The position numbers were made by a program, and so were the translations under genes. From Nageia nagi (Eukaryota; Pinophyta): a stretch of 64,000 nucleotides of DNA. Under the pieces are notes generated by a model. The model did not search any database. It was not told the origin of the DNA and saw only the letters and a list, made by a program, of their open reading frames with translations. The stretch is from positions 37,758,001-37,822,000 of the forward strand of contig JBITNC010000002.1 in the NCBI GenBank assembly GCA_050084985.1, read 5' to 3'. Shown here one piece after another: positions 49,736 through 61,841 of the stretch; positions within the stretch are counted from its first letter, which is position 1, and each line of letters opens with the position of its first letter.

Positions 49736-52311
49736 TATGTTTATACCTGAGGTGTTTATTTGTCTTGCATATGTTCATGTAAATGATGAAAAGAGGAGAA
49801 AATCAATTGTAAAATCTAAAGCTTGTATGTTTATTGGATATTGTGAGAACTCTAAAGCTTACAAATTATATAATCCCAAGACTCATAAGACCATTGTCTC
49901 TAGAGATGCCATTTTTGATGAAGGGGAAGAGTATAGTAATCAAAAATTGCAACAAAAAATATTTATACAAGAGATTTTACAGAGAGAGAATAGCATCAAA
50001 TGTTCAACCCAACCATGTTGTGCCTCATAAAAGTAAGTTTCAGCTATCAAGTGTTAGTACTCCAAGCTTACTAAGAACCTATAACTCCTCTACAAGTAGG
50101 AGTACTCCAAGCTCACCCAATGCAAGGATGATAAACCAAGGCAACAAAGGTAAGAGATGGTTGAAGGATCACCCACCAAGTTAAATTATTGTTGGTAACA
50201 CCATGAGATGAATCACAAGGAGCCAAATATAAGAAATGCAAAATCTAATCACAAGGCTAGAAAACATTCAGTTTTAAGGAGATGAAGATAGTGGAGAAGC
50301 AAAAGGTGAAATGGTGAATTATGCACTTTAATCTTCTAGTTTAAATTGTAATTTTGTTTCAAAATATGCAATTTTTTTTTAGCCATGTTGTTATGAAGAA
50401 TCTTGTTCTAATGTTGTTTTGATAGAAGCTATGAAAGAGAAGATTGATGTAATTGAAAAGAATGATATTTGGCAAATTTGTGAGTTTTTCAAAGGTAAAA
50501 AAGTTATTGGTTCCAAGTGGGTATACAAGATAAAATGCAAGAATGATGGTAGCATTGAAAGATACAAAGCAAGATTAGTTGCAAAAGGATTCACATAATA
50601 TTATGGTATGGATTTTGAGGAGATATTTGCACCTATAGCAATCTAAGAAACAATAAGATTAGTGCTCTCTTTGGTTGCAAGCAAGAATTGGATAGTTCAA
50701 CACATGGATATAAAGAGTGCCTTTATTAATGGGTACATATATGAAGAGGTGTATATAGCTTAACCTCAAGGCTTTGAGGTTCAAGGAAGAGAAAACCAAG
50801 TGTACAAGCTCAAGAAAGCATTGTATGGGTTGAAACAAGCTCCAAGAGCTTGGTACACAAGAATAGATGGATACTTCAAATGTGTGGGCTTTCAAAAAAG
50901 TGTAAGTGAGCCTACTTTGTATTTCAAGAAAGATAGATATGATATTTTGGTTGTTTATTTGTATATATATGATTTGATCTTCATGGGTAGTAATAGTAAG
51001 ATGAATGAAGCATTTAAAACTCAAATTATGGTTGAATTTGAAATGAAAGATGTTGTTTTGATGAGCTACTTCTTTGGATTGGAGGTGCATCAAATAAAAG
51101 AAGAGATATTTGCATGCCAATAAAAATATGCACATAACATGTTCAAGAAATTTGGAATAGAGAATTGCACTTTTGTTTTAACACCTACAACCCATGGAGA
51201 ACACTTTGCAAAGAAGATGGAGCACCTAAGGTAAATAAGGAGTTTAAAAGTATTGTTGGAAGTATCATGTTTCTAACAAATACAAGACCAAATTTGTAAT
51301 TTAGTATTTCATTTGTTTCAAGAAATATGAGTTATCCATCCATTATCCATCTTAAGGTAGCAAAGAGAATACTCAGGTATATGAAGGGGACAATCAATTT
51401 TGGAACATATTACTCATGTAATTACAAGTTCAAGCTCACATGTTTCAATGATAGTGATTGGGGAAGTGATTTAGATGATAGAAAGACCACATGTTGGAAT
51501 TGCTTCTCTCTTGGATCTGATTTGGTATCATAGAGCTCAAGAAAATAATCCATTGTAGCTCTTTCAAGTATTAAAGTTAAGTATGTAGCAGTGGCAAGTG
51601 CATCAACACAAGCATTATGGTTGAGGAAGTTGTTGAAGGAGATTGGAGAGGAGCAAGAGGAAGTAACTTTGATCTTTTGTGACTAACCAAGGTGCCATAA
51701 GTTGGCATAAAACACTATCCACCATTCCAGAATTAAGCACTTTGATTTGAAGACTCATTTTATCTAGGATTTGGTGGAGAAAGGATTAGTAACATTGAGG
51801 TATTATCCAACTCAAGACCAAGTAGCAAATATTTTTACCAAAGCAGTGATAAAACCTTAATTTATGTTGTTAAGTGACCTGATTATTGGTCCTCTTATCA
51901 ACAAGGGGGAGTATGAAGAATTTCAAGTTGTTACAATAACTTAAACTTGCACAAAACTCCCAAATTTGAGCTCATTGTTTCATCTTTCATGTTCCATCTG
52001 AGAACTGTTTGATACTGAGTATTATGTTTTTTTAAAAGTTTATTTTTTCATTTTTTGCTTCATTTTTGCTTTGAGAGTAGAATGTGAACTAAACAACCAA
52101 GGTCACCTCAGCCTGTTGAATGTATTTATTCTTTATTTCAAGATGTAAATGTTGTTGGAGTGTGTTATCAATAAGACTTTGCATGTTTATTGGTGTTATA
52201 TGAGTTTGTGAGCTTCCATTACTGAATGCATTCTTGTCTTTGAGTTGCAGAATAGTATTGCCATTAATTTGTTTGAGTAATTCACTTATTTTTTTGTGCT
52301 TAACAACTTCA
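49736..52311 (+). mobile_element. copia element D, 3' part, plus strand
   Basis: Plus-strand pieces in order: integrase C-terminus (49737-50030, SKACMFIGYCENSKAYKLYN and SRDAIFDE), RT start (about 50400-50640, GSKWVYKIK and RYKARLVAKGF), RT core (50800-51123, YGLKQAPRAWY), RNase H (51327-51533, NDSDWGSDLDDRKTT) and tail with VANIFTKA at about 51830. The RT active site YVDD reads YIYD and stops interrupt the frame, so it is inactive. A polypurine tract (51903-51913) precedes an LTR at 51914-52311 that begins TGAAG and ends CTTCA. It differs in sequence from elements B and C. Confidence 0.8.
51914..52311 (+). repeat. 3' LTR of copia element D
   Basis: Starts directly after the polypurine tract with TGAAG and ends with the perfect inverse CTTCA, about 398 bp. 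The partner LTR is absent. Confidence 0.6.
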
Positions 52312-52424
52312 TGCATTACTTTGTATCACCAATAATAGTCACTCAAGTGATAAACTAAATATAATGGTCATGGTGTCCTTATAAGGTAGATTGGTCTACC
52401 AACCCCAAACAATGCCTAGAAACA

Positions 52425-52600
52425 TATAAAATGCAGTGATGGATCCATTTCAAATTATCTACCAGGCCATTTCTAATACATTATAAAATGCAACAATGGA
52501 TCCATTTTAAAGTATCTACTAGACCATTTTCAATACATTGTAAAATGCAGTGGTGGATACATTATATCTACAAGGTCATTTTCAGCTCATTATGCATTTT
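52425..52600. repeat. 57-bp tandem array
   Basis: About three units starting AAAATGCA at 52428, 52485 and 52542, each with GGATCCATTT-like and CTACNAGRCCATTT-like segments. Confidence 0.85.
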
Positions 52601-54949
52601 TTCTCATTGTTGTTTTATGTTATAGTACTAAATTTCAAAATTCTATAAAAATGCACACAAATATGGATTTTAGGTGTTTATAATAACTTTTTTCAAAAAT
52701 GCAATGCAACTTCATGGTTTATGTATGACACATAAAAAAATTAAGTTTACTTTTTATATATAATGTATTATAAAAAATATCTTGAATGAAAACTAAGACT
52801 ATTTATATTCATTCTATTGAGGAAATATCAACCAATGCATGTAAACATGTTGCAAATGTTGAATGATACAATTTTATTGTTTAAATATGAATTCAAGTGC
52901 ATGCATGTAAAGATATAATGAATGAGATAGAGTCTATTTTCAATACATTCTACAATCAATTTTGATTTCAACTTTTTTTTTTTTTTTTATGTAATTATCA
53001 AATGCATTCACATACAAATAAGTAAATTAACATGAAATATAATATAATGTATGATTGAACACAACAAAGAAGAATTTATTTAAACAAGAAGAAAGTTCAT
53101 AACCCTAATAAGGAATTAATAAACATTGTTACCTCTTTGAAAGTTATCTTCCAAAAAATTCCAACCTGTATATACGTTCTTATATTTTTATATATGATTT
53201 TTTGATTGCATTTTAAGGACCTTATCAATGTTCTTCCTTTCCTTAAGATACTTTTCTTTCACGTAAGAATTTGCAGATCATTTTTTTCTCAAACAATAAA
53301 CATCGTGTAAATTCATATTTGAATGTTGTGACCTTCTACGTGCATTCAAATGCCTTCATTCGTAAACCCTTTACCCCTTATGGCACTTACTAAAATTCTT
53401 TATTCGTATGCAACTAGCTTTGGACTATAATTTGAAGCTGGTGAGTTCTTTGCATTCTCCTTGGAAATCTTACTCAGATATCAGCTAGCCTGATACAAAC
53501 TGATCCGTATAAAAATTCTATGTTATTACTAATATGGACCTGTAAGTTTTTTTTTGGGTGTGATTGTTTTATATCTAGAATGGATTAAATTGAAATTGGA
53601 AAGAACAATGGGTTTTCTATATTCAATACAAGGTTTTATGAAAGTTGCATGAACATACTATTTATGTTCTTTTTACTTCTTTGATAAATTGCAATTGAAG
53701 CAATATTGCATTCTACAAGTAGATGGATGTTACTTAAAATGCCACTTTCATGAAATAGGAAAGTGGAATCATCCATATGTTATTTAACTCTCCTTGTTGC
53801 TCTACAAATTACAAAACTATCGACTTTGCTTATGATACCAATTTGGAGAAATGGGTTGTTTTGAAGTCTAAAGTGGTGCTGCAATGCATTGTGGATGCCT
53901 GATTTTAAAGGCCTAGCTTATGGTTTTAGGTAAGGCAAATAAACCCTTTTGGCCACGTTTGAAATGGTGACTAGAGGTGAATCCTCCTAACTATGAGTAT
54001 AATCTGTAGATCTCAAAATCATAGGACAACGAAATATCGAAAATCCATTCACCAGAATAAAAATTTAAATAAATAATTGTTAGTTTAATGGTACAAGGCT
54101 TGTTCCAATAGGTTCTATATTCATAGTCTAGACTCTAGTTGGTCCATGGGTTCGCTCAAACTATCGGACATCCTCTTCAAGGAAGCATTCTTTGTGATAT
54201 TGCATGGAGCCTGGACTAATAAGTTTGGTTTACAGTTTGAGCCTTTAGGATCACCATCAAAGCAATTATAAGACAAGAAATGGATACCACATTTATTGAG
54301 AAAGTATTTTATTTTTTAGAAAGTATTTATTTTCTAAAATGCAGAGTATTGCCCTTGTATTACATGCAATTAGTCTTCAAATTCTGTAGATAGCAAGAGA
54401 ATTCTTCTTGATTTTGTTTGTATTTTACCATTCAATTTGGATGGGTTTTGGTGTTTATTCTTGAGTTCCATAATAGTTGGCTTCATCAAACTTTGTAGGT
54501 TTTGATTTCACTATTTTAAGAAAGTTCTAATTTGGATTGATAACATTATAAGGGTTGTACACTAATTGGGTCATTCTTTTTGCAGATGAAATGGCTACTC
54601 AATCCAAAGTGAGGCTTCTTAAAAGTAAAATTGTTGCAACTTTAAAGCTTTAAATAAAAAGCAATTTGTAACAATGTTGATGTTTTCATCTCTGACTTTA
54701 TTTGATTACTCTGTATAGTTAGATATATATCTCAATATCTATTATGGATATTTTTACGAAAGTGAATGGGATGAAGAAGCCTCTCTTCATCAAATTATAG
54801 TCTAAAGCCTCTCTTCCAAAGCCAAACAAACTTTCTAATATATTTTGGTTGGTTCTAATATAGTCCAACAGCTGAAAAAGAAGAAATGGTCACATAAAAA
54901 TAAAAAATAATGCCACAAGCCATGCACATGATGAACCACTTACCTCAGT
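52601..54949. other. Gene-free stretch with one exon-like tail
   Basis: No domain-bearing frame. At 54586-54650 a TTTTTGCAG acceptor-like sequence precedes a short open frame ending TAA that overlaps an AATAAA motif. This might be a terminal exon of an unknown gene, but nothing upstream supports it. Confidence 0.3.
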
Positions 54950-55510
54950 TCAGAAACCTGGTGCCGTTGAAAACTTGGAGCTATCCCAAAACTTCTGCAA
55001 TCCAAAAAAAATTGTAAGTAACATAGAGTTAAGCCAAGGTTTTTTTTGCATCCAAAGAGTGACATAGCAAGATTTAGAGGGACTTACAATGGAATAATCA
55101 TTAAATTGTAACTAGAACCAGTAACACTCTGGCATCGCTGAAACCTTAGAGCTATCCTGAAACTTCTGCAATCCAAAAAAAATTGAAAGTAACACAGAGT
55201 TAAGCCAAGTTTTTTGCATCCAAAGAGCAACATATCCAAATTTAGAGGGACTTACAATGGAATAATCGTTGAACTGTAACTAGAACCACTAACACTTTGT
55301 TACTGCTGAAACCTTAAAGCTATCTCAAAACTTCTGCAATCCAAAAAAAAAATTAAAAGTAAAATAGAGTTAAGCCAAGTTTTTTTGCATCTAAAGAGAG
55401 ACATAGCAGGATTTAAAGGGACTTACAATGGAATAATTGTTGAACGGTAACTAGAACTAGTAACATTAGCATCGTTGAAACCCTAGAGCTTTCCCAAAAC
55501 TTGATGTCCA
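54950..55510. repeat. Tandem array, period about 170 bp
   Basis: Just over three units. The block GAGCTATCCCAAAACTTCTG or close variants starts at 54978, 55149, 55317 and 55486 (spacings 171, 168 and 169). Units also share AGAGTTAAGCCAAG and GGGACTTACAATGGAATAAT. Confidence 0.9.
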
Positions 55511-55624
55511 AATGATTCGCAATTATACAATTTAGGGTTATTAATGGTTAATAGCTACATCGAGATCCGAAAAAATTTTAAATTTTCTTGATTACGGCTT
55601 GATATCCATCCTTTTTTTAATATT

Positions 55625-56055
55625 ATTTGGTATAATCGTAAAGCAGTTATACTAAAAATAATATAATTTTTATTTGAATCAAGGTATAATCGCAAGGCGG
55701 TTGTACCTGACAAATTTAAAAAAAATGGCAGTCTAATCGTAAGGTGGTTTGGTATATAATACTGCACAAGAATAAAAAATGGTGGTATAATTGTAAGATG
55801 GTTTGATATAGTCACGATGCGAGTATATTCGACTAATTCAAAAAAGTTATGGTATAATTGCAAGATGGTTTGGTATAATCACTTTGCAGTTATATCCAAC
55901 TTAATAAAAAAAGTCGTAGTAGAATTGTAAGACGGTTTGATATACCCAAGAAAAATAAAAAAAATTATGGTATAATTGTAAGATGTTTGATATGATCACC
56001 TTACGATTATACTAGACAAAAACAAAAAAACGTAAAGAGAGCCGCCTTACGATAC
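55625..56055. repeat. Array of hairpin-forming short repeats
   Basis: TATAAT(C/T)G(C/T)AAG-type units recur at about 55630, 55683, 55732, 55784, 55850, 55920 and 55969. Inverted forms (CCTTACGATTATA) appear at about 55999 and, partly, at 56041. Several units contain both halves and can pair as hairpins, the clearest at 55969-56013. Units are joined by A-rich linkers of variable length. No coding capacity. Confidence 0.75.
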
Positions 56056-56318
56056 TCATTTATTATCAGAAAAATGATTTTTTCTGACTTCTACCATATA
56101 CTACGTCTAACATGTGTTAGAAATAACGTGTGAAAGAATTACGAAGGTAGAATATGCTTTGCCCCAAAGCCAAAGCTTCTTTATGGCCCGGCTGCTTGAA
56201 TACCCAGATGATTTGCGAGGGGTTGGATGCCATCATCACACCCTGCTTATTATTCTACATGTGAAAGATTCCCACCCGGAGGCAAAGCTAAAGCCATGAA
56301 GAAATAGAGGTAATCAAT

Positions 56319-56790
56319 ATGGATTGTTTTGCATCATGTAAACCAGAAATAGAGGAGGAGATATTTCCTTCTGCAGAACCGTGTCAAAATGCTGCCCAAC
56401 ATAGATAATCGTTACTATATCCATAATTCATATTGTATTGTTTGTTGAGATTAGCTGATTTTAGTATAGTTTCACCTAAGCTGAAGTTCTAAGCTTTTGT
56501 TTTGTGTGTTTTCATTTTTATTTGGCAGTCTGTACTTCAGGGTACAATGCCAAAGTCTCTAAACTTTTGATTTTGGAAACTAAGTGATACGTGTAAGAAA
56601 TATGAATCTATGAGAGAATCGCTTGGAGATTTTTTTTTTCTTTTCTGTTTGTGCCATGGTCAAAGTTGTGTTCTCTAAATTTATTTTGTATGACACTGTT
56701 AAGCAGGGTTATTTGTTACATGGAAAAACAATTTGAAAATTCAGCTGTAGAAGAGGCTGTTGTGCCTGATCAGATTAAGATTTGCAATAA
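56319..56790 (+). pseudogene. SVIP-like pseudogene (exons 1 and 2)
   Basis: Exon 1 (56319-56408) matches the active gene from its ATG on, including TCTGCAGAA and GTCAAAATGCTGCC. Gly2 of the acylation signal is now Asp, Cys4 is Phe, the VIM Arg28 is Cys, internal codons are deleted and it ends in TAA. The splice donor AG/GT has become AG/AT. The start of intron 1 is still alignable (TTTTAGTATAGTTTCACCTAAG). Exon 2 follows at about 56721 after a matching GCAGGGTTATTTGTTACA, but its acceptor AG is lost and a TAG stop appears within about 30 bases. Intron 1 here is about 0.3 kb against 2.1 kb in the gene. Because introns are kept, this is a DNA-level duplication. Confidence 0.88.
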
Positions 56791-56829
56791 ATGAAAGATA
56801 TTTCAACATAATTTCATCTTCAATATGAT

Positions 56830-57600
56830 TAATACTTCATTTCAAAGGGTATGTGATAAGTTTTTTTTATTATTATTGATTGCATTTTTTAATAAATAAG
56901 TATCTTTTAATTTCAAAGGGTAAATGTTAATCAGATTTTTATTATTATTGATGTAATTTTTTCAAGAAAAAATATTTTTTCATCTCAAAGATATTTATTA
57001 ATGAGCATTTTAGTGTTATTATGTAATTTTTCAATAAATTTGTATTTTTTCATCTCAAAGGGTATCAATTAATGAATTTTTTATTAACTAACATCTTTTC
57101 ACTTCAAAGGTACTTATGAATAAGTTTTTTATTATTATTGATGTAATTTCTCAATAAATTTATACCTTTTCATCTCAAAGAATATCTATTCATGAAGTTT
57201 TTATATTATTGATGTCATTTTTCAATGAATAGATACCTTTTCATCTCAAAAGGTATCTATTAATAAATTTGAGTATCTATTAATGAACTTTTTTTTAGTA
57301 TTGATGTAATTTTTGAATAAACGAGCACTTTTTCATTTCAAATGATATATATTAATAAGTTTTTTTATAATGAAACATCTTGTCACCTTAAAGAGTATCT
57401 AATAAACTTTTGATTATTATTTATGTAAATTTTCAATACACATACATTTGATAAGTATCTAATTTTTCAATAAACACCTCAAAAAGTATCTAATAAACTT
57501 TTTATTATTATTAATGTAAATTTTCAATACACATACATAGTATGAGTATCTAATTTTTCAATAAACAGTCACCTTTTCATTTCAAAGGGGTATCTATTAA
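56830..57600. repeat. AT-rich degenerate tandem array, period about 70 bp
   Basis: Around ten units containing TTTTCATCTCAAAGG(G)TATCTATTAATGAA and TTATTATTGATGTAATTTTTC in varied states. It fills the gap between SVIP pseudogene and gene. Confidence 0.85.
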
Positions 57601-57730
57601 ACCTTTTCAATAAGCATTAGTATTAAACCTTTTCAATAAGCATTAGTAATATCATATGAAAACTTCAAAATTATATATAATCCCAATTATCCCATTATCA
57701 ATTTCCTCCCATTGGAACTTTCAGTCTCCG

Positions 57731-57739
57731 CTATATATT
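57731..57739 (+). promoter_or_regulatory. Candidate TATA box of the SVIP-like gene
   Basis: TATATATTA about 250 bases upstream of the MGCC start codon, just after the AT-rich array. It would give a 5' untranslated region of roughly 220 bases. Confidence 0.4.
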
Positions 57740-57988
57740 AGAAACTGTTAGTTGGACCAATAGACGGCCCCTATGCTAAAGTTGGGTATACCAGAGCGGG
57801 TGACCTGTTATTATATTCGACAAGATTTGGCGTCAGGCTATTTTAGCATACCTACCCATCTCTTGTTAATAATAATAACTAGTATTTCAGAGTTGGAACC
57901 GTGGGCTTTGGGCCTCAATCAGATCTGTCAATCAGTTCGGGGATTCAAGACGATTGGAAGCACCAGTAAGCTAACCATAAAAATCATT

Positions 57989-60484
57989 ATGGGTTGTTGT
58001 GCGTCATGCTTCGGTGGAGGGCACAGCCAGGAAGAAATAGAGCAGGAGAGATTGGCTTCTGCAGAAGCGCGTCAAAATGCTGCCAAGGCTGCCCAAGTCA
58101 GGTATTCATATACATAATTCATCCTGTATCTGGTTGTTGAGATTGGTCGATTTTAGTATGGTTTCACCTAAGTTAGAGTTCTTCAATTTATTACTTGAAT
58201 GCATGTGGTTTTATTCATTTTAATAAAATTTAATGCTATGAGAATCTGTGTTTTTTTTTTTAAATTGTACTTATGGGTACAGTGCCAAAGTCTCTTAAGT
58301 TTTTTATTTTGGGAGCTAATGATATGTGTATGAAAGCCAAATCTATGAGAGAATATCTATTACTTTTTTTTGGATGTGTATGTGGGAGGAGGGATTAGCA
58401 AATTGTGAAGAAAATAGCCTATGGATAATGTCTTGTAACGATTCCTATCATTAGTTTTCATGTATGGCATCAGTAGATTGGTTAGGAGTCAAACCTAGGA
58501 CCTCCTGGATTCAAACACAGACGTTTTTGAAGAATTGGTTTTGGTGCGTTGATTGATCTTGTAAACGTCTGTAACTTATAGCATACAAGGGCTGAGATTG
58601 GAAAGTTGGAAAGTGTGTATTGGATACTTATGGGTCCATGCTAGAATACCATTAATTTTACAGAGTGCAGTTGCTTTGTTCAGAAGTCACGATTTTGTTC
58701 AATTCAAGTCACCTCTTGTTTGTCTGGGTCAGTCTTATTTGTTCTGATGTAGCTTTTTTGGGCTAGTCTATGCCAATTGGATAATTTTCCATAAAATTAG
58801 ATGTGATTATGCATCTGGTTTTCAAAAAAAAAATTCCCCATGTGGATTATTCACTAATAGGCTCTTTGAATTAGGCTTCCAACTCAAATAGTAGTTGAAA
58901 GAGAGCAGTATACAAATTCAAATTATACATTGTGAAATGCCATGTAAGTGCCACTCAACCATTGCAGCAACCAATCTCTTACAAGTGTCATTGGAAGTCA
59001 AATGAATTATTAACTATTGTGGATAGGCTTCCCCTCTTGGAAAGTAACTTACTGTTATTCAGGTCTTTTTTTCAACTTCGTTAAGGTCACTTTTGCAACA
59101 ATTTAACTTTTCTTGGATTTACTTTTTCCTTTAGCACTAATTTATGCTATTGCTAGTAGATATAGTGGATCATTGTTTGTGTTTCGTAATAAAATCTATG
59201 TTTTTTATTCAAACATTTAGATATAATATCCGTACTTAGGAGATCAATGTTCTCAAATTAAGCGAATGGGGATAAGACTTAATGGTCGGCAAGAATCCCT
59301 GAAAAGAGAGTAGCTCTGCAGGCTTAAAAGGAAATTAAGAAAATTAAATAAAGTGTCTAACGTTAGAAATGCCAATAGTTATTAATACATGGAAAGAGGT
59401 GAGGTAGTTAACAAAGACTGTTCTCTTGGAAATGATTGTGCCCTGCAGAATAATCCTTGGCGATGTTGCAATAATTTTGCTAGAAGCCAAGGAGGAACAA
59501 AATTCAATATCCTCTTGATAAACAAAGTTAAACCCTTGACTTTAGGGAGGAGTGGGTAACGTAACATGGTTGTGGCCTAGTGCCTCATATCCTAAATGCC
59601 CTGGAGTATATTTGATACTACTCTGGTCCTAGAGCCTAGAAACAAAGTGGTCCAGTGTTGAACAAGCTGATTTGAACTGGTTTGTGATTGTCATCAAGGG
59701 TAGGTAATTTTCTGTAAAAGTACTTGCAATGGGATCAAATAACAAGGTAATCTGAGTAGCTGTCTATGAAGGACTCTAAGGTGAGTGATGTCTCAAGAAA
59801 ACCACCTCCCTTGTATACAAGCTGAGCATCTTCAGGTAGAAAGTGTAGAAGGTGGATATTGACCTTCTGAATCTCTGAAAACACAACAATATCTCACTGT
59901 TTCTGTTGTTAAGTGGGTTCCTAAAGGATTAATTACTTTTCACTTCACCTTGGCTATCAGTTGAGAAACTATCTCGAGACAAATCACTTCTGTTTTCACC
60001 TTGTCTTTGATTTGAGAAAGGGGTAAATTAATCATAGTTTCTTTTACATTCTTCACCAAGGAGTCTTTTTAATGCTTTATAGCTTCCAAAATAGAAGTGC
60101 AAATAATAAATTTGGGGAAAAGAGGACAAGCATGTTTTGTCCATCTCAAACATATTTCAGTTTTTTTTCGATGTGATTGATAAGCAGGGTTATTTGTTAC
60201 AGGCAAGAGCAATTTGAAAAGTCAGCTGCAGGAAGGGCTGCCCGTGCACAGATGGAAGCCCAAACAAAGCAGTCCAAAGCTTCTAATCCAGGGGAACCTG
60301 TGCTCAAGGTATTGGTTACAACTTTACAAGAATGTTCTAAGCAATCATGGTTCTATTGTTGCTTCTCGTCTTGATGCTTTTTTTTCAAATTGAGAACTAG
60401 TACGGTTGTCAATGCTGTATTGATTATCTGGACTGCCATAGACTCATAACTGATTTGTACTGTTTGCAGTGGCAAATGGGATGA
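57989..60484 (+). CDS. SVIP: SVIP-like small p97/CDC48-interacting protein, three exons
   Basis: Exons 57989-58101, 60203-60308 and 60470-60484 join to 77 codons, the same length as human SVIP. Introns are 2101 and 161 bp, GT-AG, with consistent phases. The start MGCCASCFGGG fits N-myristoylation at Gly2 and palmitoylation of Cys3/Cys4, which would anchor it to membranes. Residues 28-38 match the VIM consensus R-X5-AA-X2-R exactly (R28, A34-A35, R38); this is the helix that binds the p97 N domain. The R38 codon is split by intron 1. The C-terminus GEPVLKWQMG includes a last exon of only four codons. In animals SVIP restrains ER-associated degradation; the plant role is inferred. An in-frame ATG at 57773 would add 72 residues and block acylation, so I prefer 57989. 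Confidence 0.9.
58102..60202 (+). other. SVIP-like gene intron 1
   Basis: A 2.1-kb intron with no coding content. Its first part is shared with the pseudogene; the part from about 58380 to 60160 is absent there. A box-B-like GGTTTGACTCC lies on the minus strand at about 58470. Confidence 0.8.
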
Positions 60485-60590
60485 TGATTTAAGAGAGCAC
60501 TACTGAATGGAATGTTATAATCCAAGAAAATCAATGAACATTGTGGAACCTTTGGCGTTTTACAATGTTCATGTGCTCTCCTGTTTAACA

Positions 60591-60596
60591 AATAAA
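60591..60596 (+). terminator. Candidate poly(A) signal of SVIP-like gene
   Basis: AATAAA 107 bases after the stop codon. Confidence 0.55.
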
Positions 60597-60599
60597 TAT

Positions 60600-61841
60600 T
60601 TGTATAAATGTAATTTCTTGGTCCTCTTTGTCAATGTGCTCTGTTAAAATGTAATTGTTTCATTCATTGTTCATGATAAGTATGGCCTTTTAAGAATACA
60701 AATGGTTTGAATTTTTGTTGTAATGTACATTGTACCTTATGTGTATTCTGTGCTGTGTTATTTTTCCAAGTTCCAACTAGTCAATGGCAACAATGCTACT
60801 GTATTAAGTACTATTCTAGTCAATGTATGCTTGTTTCCCTGGTGCAGAATTTTACATCTCATCTGGCTGTGTATCTGGAAGCAAACATTATGGTGCATGT
60901 TGGTTTTTGTTTTGCATTTTGTCCCAACTAATGGATAGCCTTTTATGGTTCTGAATATTTATCAGATTCCTTTCACTTTTCTTTAGGCAGCAGGAATATT
61001 GTTGAGGTGTTTCAAGCATAATAGTGTGCCAGTGCAGGGTAATTGCATTCCCATTTTCTGGCTTTTCTAAATGATTGAAGGGCTTGCTATCTAAATATAT
61101 GGCCTATTTTATATTCTTTTATATGCAGATTGTTATTTCACAATCACTATTGCATAATTTTAAGCTTGTTTGAAATTCCTTATCTTTTGGAGATGATTTA
61201 GGCTCACAAAGAACATTTCATGGCAGTAATCATATCATGTTACTGGAGCATGGTTAGATGACATAGCAATAATAGATGATTAATTGCAGACATCTAGCTT
61301 TTCAATTGGTGTGGAATGCATTGCAGTATAGATCAAATACATATTTTCTTGCATATATTACAACATAAGATCTCTCTCTTTATAAAGAAAGCTTGCCAGG
61401 CACATTCACTCGTAGAGAAATTGCTTATACAATACACTTCGCATTAAATAAATTTGTTGAGTTGATTTCACATGCCTTCTTGTTTATTCTTCAGCATAAT
61501 TATCACTATTCTAGTATGTTTAATTCTTATCACGTTGGATTTACAAATTTAATCCTAACATAACATGTTGGATCATAGGTCCATAGAAAAGTCAATCCAC
61601 GCCAAAATTATTTATAATATACTATACACTTGCTGATTGCACGTTCCTTCATGTTGTTGATTATTTAATATGATCATCATTTTTTTAATATCTTCAGTTT
61701 TCAACATATTGGATTATCAAATTCAATCCTTGACATGTTTTCTATTTGCTATATTTGTAATATTATTATGTTAAATGATAATATTTTGTAACTTTGTTTG
61801 CTTTTGCAATTTTTGGATCTACAATACATGATTTTATAGTT
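60600..61841. other. Gene-free stretch
   Basis: Only short T-rich chance frames. No LTR edge, TIR or RNA gene recognised. Confidence 0.4.

Noticed and set aside
54586-54650. Terminal exon of an unknown gene
   Set aside because: An acceptor-like site, short frame and AATAAA line up, but there is no upstream exon or protein match; listed only as a note in the gene-free stretch.
54950-56055. CRISPR-like spaced repeats
   Set aside because: Units vary in sequence and spacing, spacers are A-rich linkers, and the setting is a plant genome without cas genes.
57773-57988. Start of the SVIP-like gene at the first ATG
   Set aside because: The 72 extra residues have no family match and would remove the acylation start; MGCC at 57989 is preferred.
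58440-58540. Second SINE in SVIP intron 1
   Set aside because: Box B-like GGTTTGACTCC is present on the minus strand, but no convincing box A, body or A-rich end was found.
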